DNA from: Deltaproteobacteria bacterium
Lineage (GTDB): Bacteria; Desulfobacterota; Desulfobacteria; Desulfobacterales; JAFDDL01
Direction: 5' to 3'
Assembly: GCA_019310865.1 (NCBI GenBank)
Contig: JAFDDL010000009.1
Span: 1 to 19,507 of the forward strand
Length of the DNA: 19,507 bases
The position numbers and the translations under genes are program-made. The first letter of the stretch is position 1, and each line of letters starts with the position of its first letter. Below are positions 13,663-19,507 of the stretch, in pieces. The notes below the pieces were generated by a model. It saw only the letters and a list, made by a program, of their open reading frames with translations. It was not told the origin of the DNA and did no database searches.

Positions 13663-14442
13663 TTATGACCAGGCTTTGCTTTTTTGTGTTTTACGGTCTC
13701 TCCGTCGCACGATCCACTGAGTCAATTGGGCGTAACCCAAAACGCTGATGATTGGAAATAGACTGGCAAACGCGATGAGCCCAAATCCATCTATAACCGG
13801 ACTTCGGCCCGGAACGTTGGATGCCAGCCCCAAACCAAGGGCTGCAACCAAGGGAACGGTGACCGTAGATGTCGTCACGCCACCGGAATCATAAGCCAAT
13901 GGGATAATCATCCGGGGCGCGAACACGGTTTGAATGATCACCACTACATATCCAGCCAGAATATAAAGATAAAGCGGTGTCCCTGTGACGATTCGAAACG
14001 TACCCAATGTTATACCGATGGCAACCCCGATAGCAACCGCGATACGCAGCCCCCATGATGAGACCGCTTTGTGCGAGGCTTCATGTGCTTTATGGGCCAC
14101 AGCGATGAGGGAAGGCTCTGCTATCGTGGTGGAAAAACCCACCAAAAAGGTAAAAAGATAGACCCATCCATAGGCTGTCCAGGTTACCTTACCACCGTTC
14201 TGGGCACCCTCAACCAGCTGAAGCGCCATGGTTCTGCCAAGTGGAAAAAGGGCCAAATCCAACCCACCCAGAAAGCAGGTCATGCCTACCAGGACTGCGC
14301 CGAAACCAAAAAATATTCTGCCTGGCCGAGGGATTGGTCTTTTAAGCACAAGGGTTTGAAATAATACCAGCAGCCCGAGAACCGGCAGCACGTCTTTGGC
14401 TGTGGCCAGCAGCAGCTTTATCGGATCAAAAAGAATTTCCAC
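13663..14442 (-). CDS. DUF1538 integral membrane protein (A)
   Basis: 259 residues with about seven or eight hydrophobic segments and a basic C-terminal tail. It matches DUF1538 (PF07556), a family of presumed transporters without an assigned substrate. Conserved stretches: GLDLALFPLG (60-69), GFSTTIAEPSLIA (102-114), [16 protein letters not shown] (184-199) and DGFGLIAFASLFP (218-230). The same four motifs occur in the gene before it, so the two are paralogous halves; in other bacteria one longer polypeptide carries two such units. The start is GTG 14442, with AGGTGA upstream that overlaps the stop of the previous gene. A heteromeric complex with protein B is likely. Ser/Thr-rich GGVTTSTVT segments in membrane proteins are often ion or substrate sites, but this is speculation here. 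Confidence 0.85.
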   Translation of the reverse strand: MEILFDPIKLLLATAKDVLPVLGLLVLFQTLVLKRPIPRPGRIFFGFGAVLVGMTCFLGGLDLALFPLGRTMALQLVEGAQNGGKVTWTAYGWVYLFTFLVGFSTTIAEPSLIAVAHKAHEASHKAVSSWGLRIAVAIGVAIGITLGTFRIVTGTPLYLYILAGYVVVIIQTVFAPRMIIPLAYDSGGVTTSTVTVPLVAALGLGLASNVPGRSPVIDGFGLIAFASLFPIISVLGYAQLTQWIVRRRDRKTQKSKAWS

Positions 14443-14449
14443 GTTTCAC

Positions 14450-15253
14450 CTAATTTACGATCAATCCGAAAAGCATCACAAAAATCATGGGGGTAAGGGA
14501 CGCCAAAGCGATGAGGCCAAAACCGTCCGTCAAGGGGTCTCTGCCGCGTATCGTGCGTGCAAGCCCCACACCCAAAGCCGTAACGAGTGGCACGGTAACA
14601 GTTGAGGTGGTGACTCCGCCCAAATCATAAGCCAATCCTATGATCTCCTTCGGTGCGAACAAGGTCATGAGCATAACCAGTATGTAACCACCAACGATTA
14701 AGACCGGCAGGGACCAACCGCGCAGGATTCGCAATACCCCAAGAACAATTGCAGCACCAACGGACAATGCCACGGTCAAACGGACCCCCAGAGCATAACG
14801 GTCTATTGAAGCAGAGACATTTTCAATAAGTCCTGCTTCTGCTACGGCTTTGGCCCCCTCGCGCGTTATGGCTATAAGGGCCGGCTCGGCAACCGTTGTC
14901 CCCGCCCCTAAAGCAAAAGCGAAGAGCAGCAGCCAGAAAAGGCTTCCTTTACGCGCAAAGTCTTCTGCCATGGTTTCGCCGAGGGGAAATAGACCGATAT
15001 CCAAACCGACGACAAAAAGGGCTAAGCCAATAATGACCAATCCCAATCCAGTTAAAATGGATAAAAGCTCTGGGAAGGGTTGGCGCAAAACCAGGACCTG
15101 AAACAAAGCGATGACCGTGATGATAGGTGCCAAGTCACGGGATGCCCCAAGAAGCGCTCGCCCCAAAGCTGCACTGAATGTGGTTAGGATTGCAAAACGT
15201 CCCGTATAAGGCGCTACGGGTTTGCCGTCGCTCTTAATCCCATTGTTTACCAT
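14450..15253 (-). CDS. DUF1538 integral membrane protein (B)
   Basis: 267 residues and multi-span. The motif set of DUF1538 is complete: [10 protein letters not shown] (83-92), [14 protein letters not shown] (116-129), [16 protein letters not shown] (209-224) and [13 protein letters not shown] (243-255). It differs from its partner by a 30-residue N-terminal extension ahead of the first membrane helix (about 40-58) and by lacking the basic C-terminal tail. ATG 15253 lies 6 nt after the DUF3124 stop with no strong ribosome site, so translational coupling is likely. The stop TAG (14450-14452) is embedded in the ribosome site of protein A. Equal amounts of the two proteins would follow. The function is assumed to be transport; the substrate and direction are not known. 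Confidence 0.86.
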   Translation of the reverse strand: MVNNGIKSDGKPVAPYTGRFAILTTFSAALGRALLGASRDLAPIITVIALFQVLVLRQPFPELLSILTGLGLVIIGLALFVVGLDIGLFPLGETMAEDFARKGSLFWLLLFAFALGAGTTVAEPALIAITREGAKAVAEAGLIENVSASIDRYALGVRLTVALSVGAAIVLGVLRILRGWSLPVLIVGGYILVMLMTLFAPKEIIGLAYDLGGVTTSTVTVPLVTALGVGLARTIRGRDPLTDGFGLIALASLTPMIFVMLFGLIVN

Positions 15254-15259
15254 GCGTTA

Positions 15260-15745
15260 TTACTTGGATTCAATGATCACCCGACCACGAGAAGTAAAAG
15301 AAATGCCTTGCCCAAATTGCGTACCAATCATAATTGATTCAACAATCGGCGGATTGACAAATTTGTCGGAATCCCATTCAACTATAAAATTGGCACCGGA
15401 TCCGCCGGTTTTATCTCTTTGCGGTATGATATAGCGTATTGATTCTAATGGGTTTAGAGTTATTGACTTATCCAAATGTTTTTTCAAAAGTTTCCCCTGC
15501 GTTTCGTAATAATCTGCAGTTTTGATTTTAATGTGATGTTTTGGATCAATGTTTCTGATACTTAACGTTACCGTCAATAAAAAGGGCCGTTCACGGTCAC
15601 CACTGTAAATATGTGAATAGGCAGGCACATAAATAGTCTGCCCGTCAGACAATCCGATTTCCCCATCAGCGAGCAATGACAGAGGTGCAAAAAACCAAAC
15701 GGATAATAGAAGAAGCAAACAAACAAAAGGATTACTCTTTTTCAT
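15260..15745 (-). CDS. DUF3124 family exported protein
   Basis: 161 residues from ATG 15745, which has GGAG about 5 nt upstream; a start 15 nt earlier (15760) lacks a ribosome site. An N-terminal signal peptide (KK, then a hydrophobic run to about residue 25, cleavage near LLADG) predicts export to the periplasm. The mature part has the DUF3124 (PF11322) hallmarks: QTIYVPAYSHIYSG (36-49), LTVTLSIRN, IDP, GGSGANFIVEW (114-124), and ISFTSRGRVI (148-157) near the end. The likely fold is an immunoglobulin-like beta sandwich. It heads the gene series that continues with two DUF1538 proteins and a PII-like protein, so it may be the periplasmic accessory of that system. No enzymatic residue is evident. 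Confidence 0.85.
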   Translation of the reverse strand: MKKSNPFVCLLLLLSVWFFAPLSLLADGEIGLSDGQTIYVPAYSHIYSGDRERPFLLTVTLSIRNIDPKHHIKIKTADYYETQGKLLKKHLDKSITLNPLESIRYIIPQRDKTGGSGANFIVEWDSDKFVNPPIVESIMIGTQFGQGISFTSRGRVIIESK

Positions 15746-15798
15746 GATTCTCCACTGCATTTAAACGTATCATTATGGTTTTTGGCAAAACTGCGCCC

Positions 15799-15826
15799 AA
15801 TTTATCATATTAATCTGAATTTTCAA
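15799..15826 (-). promoter_or_regulatory. Weak promoter candidate for the eight-gene minus-strand cluster
   Basis: On the minus strand TTGAAA (15826-15821) and TAAATT (15804-15799) are separated by 16 nt. The -10 is only a fair match. It lies about 55 nt above the DUF3124 ATG (15745) and is the best sigma-70-like pair I see there. Confidence 0.3.
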
Positions 15827-15900
15827 CTGATTTTTAATGCAGCGTTTTTTTGTTCCAGATACGCATCCATCTCTGCCGGCGTGTATGGAATCAGTGAAAT

Positions 15901-15929
15901 TTGACATAGCCTGATCAATTTTCTATATT
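15901..15929 (+). promoter_or_regulatory. Strong sigma-70-type promoter of the PfkB kinase gene
   Basis: TTGACA (15901-15906, perfect consensus) and TATATT (15924-15929, five of six) are separated by exactly 17 nt. Initiation near 15936 leaves a leader of about 130 nt before the ATG at 16066. In the leader TCCGT (15937-15941) can pair with ACGGA (15965-15969). No known riboswitch was recognised. Confidence 0.6.
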
Positions 15930-16065
15930 TCTTCTGTCCGTGATCGGTTTTGGCAGGTGAAAATACGGATAGCGACAATGGAAATACAGGTTTCGTGCTA
16001 TGCCGGCCACCGGGGAAAAGAGACGTTCAGCATGAGACCAACAAATTATAAGAATGAGGCAAAGT

Positions 16066-17001
16066 ATGGATCTATATATTTCAGGATCGCTGGCTTATGA
16101 CCGTATCATGGATTTTCCAGGTAAATTTTCTGATCATATCATCCCGGATAAAATTCATGTGTTAAACGTCTGCTTTACCCTCAACGGGCTGACGGAAAAT
16201 TTCGGCGGCACGGCCGGAAATATCGGCTACAGCCTGGGATTGCTGGACGAAAAACCGATTATTATCGCATCCGCTGGACAGGACTTTGATCGATATGAGC
16301 AGTGGATCAAGGAAAACAATCTGTCAATGGCCGGGATTCGGAAAATCACCGATGAATTTACCGCCGGTGCCTATATTACCACTGACATGTCCGACAACCA
16401 GATCACCGCATTCAATCCAGGAGCCATGACGCACCCATCCTTGTATCGCTTCGATGGCGCTGATAACGACAACGCCCTTGCCATTATCTCACCGGGATGC
16501 GTGGACGATATGGTCGCCTACAGCCAGGAATTCAAAAAAAGAAACATACCCTATATCTTTGATCCCGGCCAGCAGATCAATGTGCTCACCGGCCAACAGC
16601 TGGTTGAGATGATTACCGGTTCTACCATCCTGATTTCCAATGATTATGAACTTGCACAAATCCAATCCGTCACCGGGCTTTCCGATGGGGATATTTTGGC
16701 ACGCACCCCGACTGTGATTACCACTCTTGGCGAAAAGGGATCTGTGATTCGAACCGAAAACGAGGAAACCGCCATTCCCATTGCTCGGGCGGACCGGGTG
16801 GTGGATCCCACCGGAGCCGGTGATGCCTACCGCGCGGGCCTGATCAAGGGCATCGCCATGGGGAAAACGCTACCCGTATCAGCAAAAATCGGCGCAACCT
16901 GCGCCAGCTACGCCGTTGCATGCCAGGGAACCCAGGTGCATCGGTTTACAATGGAAGCGTTCTGGGATCGGTATCGGAAAAGTTTTACTCACATCGAATA
17001 G
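16066..17001 (+). CDS. PfkB-family carbohydrate/nucleoside kinase (adenosine-kinase-like)
   Basis: 311 residues from ATG 16066, which has GAGG 6 nt upstream; the in-frame ATG at 16054 lacks a ribosome site. It belongs to the ribokinase/PfkB fold. Near the N-terminus it has GSLAYDRIMDFPG and FGGTAGNIGYSLGLL (46-60), the first PfkB signature with the GG hinge. The N-terminal lid region then leads to ISNDYE (190-195) and the second signature VVDPTGAGDAYRAGL (245-259), with catalytic Asp253 and the anion-hole GAG. The pattern SGSLAYD with NFGGTAGNI resembles bacterial adenosine-kinase-like members, but sugar substrates such as ribose or fructose 6-phosphate cannot be excluded. It is a single-gene unit, convergent with the MORN-repeat gene 48 nt downstream, with its own strong promoter. 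No obvious terminator lies between the two. Confidence 0.88.
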   Translation: MDLYISGSLAYDRIMDFPGKFSDHIIPDKIHVLNVCFTLNGLTENFGGTAGNIGYSLGLLDEKPIIIASAGQDFDRYEQWIKENNLSMAGIRKITDEFTAGAYITTDMSDNQITAFNPGAMTHPSLYRFDGADNDNALAIISPGCVDDMVAYSQEFKKRNIPYIFDPGQQINVLTGQQLVEMITGSTILISNDYELAQIQSVTGLSDGDILARTPTVITTLGEKGSVIRTENEETAIPIARADRVVDPTGAGDAYRAGLIKGIAMGKTLPVSAKIGATCASYAVACQGTQVHRFTMEAFWDRYRKSFTHIE

Positions 17002-17049
17002 ATTTGAAAGGTCATCCGGATAAAGCGTTAGGGCACTATCGTTCGCCGG

Positions 17050-18483
17050 TCATATGGCAAGGCCGCGCAAGAATGCATGCCATTCGCGTTCAATGGTTTT
17101 CAGGTTCTTCTTACCCATCACCCGTTTAAGGGTTTCCACACCCGTCGAATCCGTATCGTGATTATCCCGCAGGGAGCGGTAAAAGGCCCGCAGTACATGG
17201 CGCTCCTGAAGATAATAGCATAGATAGCGCACCTGAGCGTCCCAAAGGTCTGTCTCATCCGAAACTTTTTCCCGGGTCAACAGGCGTTTCAAGGAGATCA
17301 ATTGCCCCTTTCGCATGGCATCTTGAAGCCGGCGCAATCTGAAGTTGACCAATCCCACCATTCGACCGTCAATTTCGGCACTTTGTTCATACAGCTCGGC
17401 AAGGCCCTCTTCCAGCCAATCCGGAATTCGGGGAAAATCTGCCTGCAAATACCCATGCACCAATTCATGCACGAGGGACCCGGAGCCGCTTGAGGCATCC
17501 ACCATTATCTTAGTCGGTGTCATCACCGCCGTGGCGCCGTGGAGCGATTGGCCGATCCACTTATTCGAATAAAAATCATAAGACCGCCGATGGCGAAAGA
17601 GATAAATGGTTTTATCCGCCACGGGCGGGGCCGTTCGGCAATAATCGCGCATCATGTGACCGTCCAGCCAGGATATGGTGTAGGCAATGTAAGTGTCGGT
17701 GATGTACCTGGGAAGCTCACTGACCACCGCAAATCGCCCTGCGCCGGCCAGCATAAAGGTGGGTGGCAGCAGTTCTTGCAGCGCTTTTTTCAGCTTTTTT
17801 ATTCGATCCGACTCCCGGAAACCCACCGATTGATTTTCCCGGGGTTCAAGATCATAGTCGGCAGATCGAACAATGTTACTCTCGGCATCATATTCATACC
17901 AACGACCGGTTTGTTCGCCGTTCGCAAACCTTCCTTTAAAACGAACCCAGCCGTTGGCGTCAAATTGGGTCCAGTCCCCATGACGCTTGCCGTTTCTGAA
18001 ATGTCCAATGGTTCGCTGTTGCCCACCCTGCCAAGCCTCCCAACTACCATCCTTCAGGCCGTTTTTAAATGTTCCCCGCCACCACAGCATACCGCTTGCC
18101 GTATGACTTTCCCAGGCTCCGTTTTTTTCACCGTATTCAAAATGGCCGCTCACATAAGTTGTTCCATCCGGATAATACCAGATCCAATCCCCATGGGGCA
18201 GACCGTTTGCATAGCCCCCGGATTCCTGGACCGAACCGTCCGCGTAGAATCGCTCCCATCGCCCATTCAGCAGTCCTACCCGGTATTCACAGGTAACCCA
18301 TATCGGACCTTCGGAATAGTAAAATTTCCATGGGCCCGAGCGCTGATCGCTTTCCAGGTTCCCGGATACTTTCGGTGTTCCGGCACCGGTGGTACACCCG
18401 GCAACGCCGAAGCCCATCACCAGGCAAGCTACCGCCAGCAGCCTCACCCATGGTTTCACAATCAATAAAAATCGGTGTTTCAT
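17050..18483 (-). CDS. Lipoprotein with MORN-like repeats fused to a gluzincin metallopeptidase domain
   Basis: 477 residues from ATG 18483. That ATG overlaps the previous stop as ATGA and is preferred over an upstream in-frame start at 18552. It has a lipoprotein signal peptide with lipobox VAGC (Cys30). Residues 49-198 hold about seven repeats of about 23 residues, each of the form NG-x-W-x-x-Y/F-x-x-DG-x(6)-G-x-F/Y, e.g. NGRWERFYADGS and HGDWIWYYPDGT, matching the bacterial MORN variant (PF07661). Residues 225-477 form a peptidase-like domain with VHELVHGY (338-345; HExxH His339, Glu340, His343) and DWLEEGLAELYE (355-366), which supplies the third Glu ligand of a gluzincin. All zinc ligands are intact, so activity is plausible. 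It is probably anchored in the outer or inner membrane facing the periplasm. Substrate unknown; the combination is unusual to me. Confidence 0.85.
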   Translation of the reverse strand: MKHRFLLIVKPWVRLLAVACLVMGFGVAGCTTGAGTPKVSGNLESDQRSGPWKFYYSEGPIWVTCEYRVGLLNGRWERFYADGSVQESGGYANGLPHGDWIWYYPDGTTYVSGHFEYGEKNGAWESHTASGMLWWRGTFKNGLKDGSWEAWQGGQQRTIGHFRNGKRHGDWTQFDANGWVRFKGRFANGEQTGRWYEYDAESNIVRSADYDLEPRENQSVGFRESDRIKKLKKALQELLPPTFMLAGAGRFAVVSELPRYITDTYIAYTISWLDGHMMRDYCRTAPPVADKTIYLFRHRRSYDFYSNKWIGQSLHGATAVMTPTKIMVDASSGSGSLVHELVHGYLQADFPRIPDWLEEGLAELYEQSAEIDGRMVGLVNFRLRRLQDAMRKGQLISLKRLLTREKVSDETDLWDAQVRYLCYYLQERHVLRAFYRSLRDNHDTDSTGVETLKRVMGKKNLKTIEREWHAFLRGLAI

Positions 18484-19274
18484 GGCAATTTGTTTTCGCC
18501 CTGGACCGTTTGGTACATGATCCGTCCCAATCGCTCCACGGCGGTATCCCATTGTTTGGCTAATTCAAATCGAGCAATGGACAATTCCAGAATATTGCCC
18601 AGAGCGTTCCTGGAAAGATCATCTGCGGCTATCAAATTCGCCTGGTTGTCCAATTTCAATTCGGATTGGTGAATTTGATCCATTACCCGGTCAACCGGAC
18701 TGCCGGCGTCCAACGATTCTCGTAAAGATCGGATATGGCGAATCTGCTTCGCCCGCCGCCTGTGAAGCACATCCCAGTCGCTTTGGGCCGCGCGATCGTT
18801 TTGCCAGATAGCCCGCTGGAGCGCCTCATCCAAAGCCGTCTTCAACGGGTATCGGATCGTTTCCACGGTCCCGTCATTTGTCTCAATGGTGTGAGCCTCC
18901 AGGGTCAGAAAGTTCAGATCCGGCAGCTGGCGGAAATAATACGTGAATACCGGCAGATTATCCGTCATCAACCGGTGAAGGGTCAACAATTGCTGGACAT
19001 ATCGATCAACCGCCACCGGGCGGGCTGAAAACTGGGCTGTTGTGGACGGCGTGTCCTTTGAATAGTTCAGACACAAGGCCGGCAATACGATATTGACGGA
19101 TTGCCCCGGTGCGATTTTAAAGGCATACGCATAGTCGACTGTTGATGAGATCGGACGAAATCCGGCCTCCAGATACGGCTCGATATTCTTGAGCTCCTTT
19201 GACTGTGTGCATCCGAAAAGCCCGCAGGCAAGGGAAAGGAACACCACCGGTATAATCCGTTTAAAGGTCCCCAT
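18480..19274 (-). CDS. Unrecognised lipoprotein
   Basis: 264 residues. The N-terminus MGTFKRIIPVVFLSLACGLFGC is a lipoprotein signal with lipobox LFGC (Cys22). The mature part starts with a short region containing DYAYAFKIAPGQSVNIVLPALCLNY. The remainder, from about residue 85, is largely alpha-helical and rich in charged residues (HRRRAKQIRHIRSLRESLD, then long amphipathic helices), so a helical-repeat or coiled-coil fold is likely. I do not recognise the family. The ATG (19274) overlaps the stop of the gene before it (TGATG), and its own stop overlaps the start of the peptidase gene (ATGA). The three gene products are therefore probably made together and may act as one envelope complex. Confidence 0.75.
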   Translation of the reverse strand: MGTFKRIIPVVFLSLACGLFGCTQSKELKNIEPYLEAGFRPISSTVDYAYAFKIAPGQSVNIVLPALCLNYSKDTPSTTAQFSARPVAVDRYVQQLLTLHRLMTDNLPVFTYYFRQLPDLNFLTLEAHTIETNDGTVETIRYPLKTALDEALQRAIWQNDRAAQSDWDVLHRRRAKQIRHIRSLRESLDAGSPVDRVMDQIHQSELKLDNQANLIAADDLSRNALGNILELSIARFELAKQWDTAVERLGRIMYQTVQGENKLP

Positions 19275-19507
19275 CAGCGCACCCCCATGTTTTGAACCTG
19301 AACCGATCTGGCCTTGAACTGAATACCAACGGGCACCCCGATCAACTGCCAGTGAACCTTGTCCCGGTTGGTGATTTTCAATTTGATGGATGAGCGATCA
19401 CCGGTTCCCACCACGGCGACCTTTATGTGACCGTCATCAATGGCCTTACGAATATCCGTGGGAATCAATGCGGTGTCAGGTGGCGGGGGTTGCGGCAGAT
19501 CGTCGAT
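19274..19507 (-). CDS. Unrecognised protein, C-terminal part (window edge)
   Basis: The frame is open to the right edge, so the gene begins beyond the window. A TTG at 19466-19468 could start a 64-residue protein, but the frame continues upstream in a proline-rich linker (DLPQPPPPDTALIPTD), so a longer protein is more likely. The visible end reads IRKAIDDGHIKVAVVGTG and then beta-rich segments (IKLKITNR, VHWQLIGVPVGIQF). This suggests a small beta domain after a flexible linker, as in exported or surface proteins. It is coupled to the next lipoprotein gene by TGATG. No function can be assigned. Confidence 0.6.
   Translation of the reverse strand: MDDLPQPPPPDTALIPTDIRKAIDDGHIKVAVVGTGDRSSIKLKITNRDKVHWQLIGVPVGIQFKARSVQVQNMGVR

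Larger units (their letters stand above)
15761..16065. other. 305 nt divergent intergenic region
   Basis: It separates the minus-strand DUF3124 gene from the plus-strand kinase gene. It holds a weak minus-strand promoter candidate (15799-15826), a strong plus-strand promoter (15901-15929) and a leader with a possible TCCGT/ACGGA stem. A minus-strand frame of 67 codons (15823-16026) without a good start also crosses it. Confidence 0.55.

Noticed and set aside
17539..18468. 309-codon plus-strand frame opposite the MORN/peptidase gene
   Set aside because: The antisense strand has all zinc-site residues and seven regular repeats, so it is the coding strand. The plus-strand peptide is low-complexity, with many Pro, His and Arg, as expected of a shadow.

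Overview
The window reads as a chromosomal segment of a Gram-negative, probably anaerobic bacterium. My best guess is a Desulfobacterota (Desulfobacterales-type) sulfate or sulfur reducer. The reasons are gene content: a CoA-disulfide/polysulfide reductase with a rhodanese tail, a nitronate-monooxygenase-like flavoprotein with a C-terminal cysteine cluster, tandem MoeA proteins of which one carries a periplasmic-binding-protein-like domain, a DUF1538/PII-like/DUF3124 cluster, and lipoproteins. No rRNA, tRNA, CRISPR array, prophage or transposase gene was seen. The taxonomic call is inference.

Layout. (1) 1-1736, plus strand: the tail of an amidohydrolase-type enzyme, then cheD (receptor deamidase) overlapping an HDOD-domain gene by ATGA. 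(2) 1737-3766, plus: a consensus-like promoter and leader, then a two-membrane-helix sensor kinase and an OmpR/PhoB-type response regulator. (3) 3767-5031, plus: three TGTAA repeats at 10-11 nt spacing directly upstream of a -35/-10 pair, then an NMO-like flavoprotein gene. The repeats look like a binding site for an OmpR-type regulator, possibly the one encoded next door. (4) 5055-5579, minus: a DUF523/TudS-like protein. (5) 5580-7616, plus: a 336 nt intergenic region with an inverted repeat and a near-consensus sigma-54 promoter, then the CoA-disulfide reductase/rhodanese gene. (6) 7648-7840: a nested palindromic element flanked by 14 bp direct repeats, between convergent genes.

(7) 7847-15745, minus: eight close-packed genes that look like one transcription unit. 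Transcription order is DUF3124 exported protein, DUF1538 membrane protein B, DUF1538 membrane protein A, PII-like regulator, MoeA, MoeA with a PBP-like domain, UppP, and phosphomanno/phosphoglucomutase. The first four look like a signal-regulated transport module of unknown substrate. The next two belong to molybdenum/tungsten cofactor assembly. The last two belong to envelope precursor supply. (8) 15761-17001, plus: a strong promoter-like sequence with a leader of about 130 nt, then a PfkB-family (adenosine-kinase-like) kinase. (9) 17050-19507, minus: three translationally coupled genes for envelope proteins. They are an unrecognised partial protein, an unrecognised lipoprotein, and a lipoprotein that joins MORN-like repeats to a gluzincin metallopeptidase domain.

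The parts that look least described are the PII-like/DUF1538/DUF3124 module joined to two MoeA genes, the MORN-repeat/metallopeptidase lipoprotein operon, and the palindromic element. Family names are from recognition of motifs by eye; no database search was possible.
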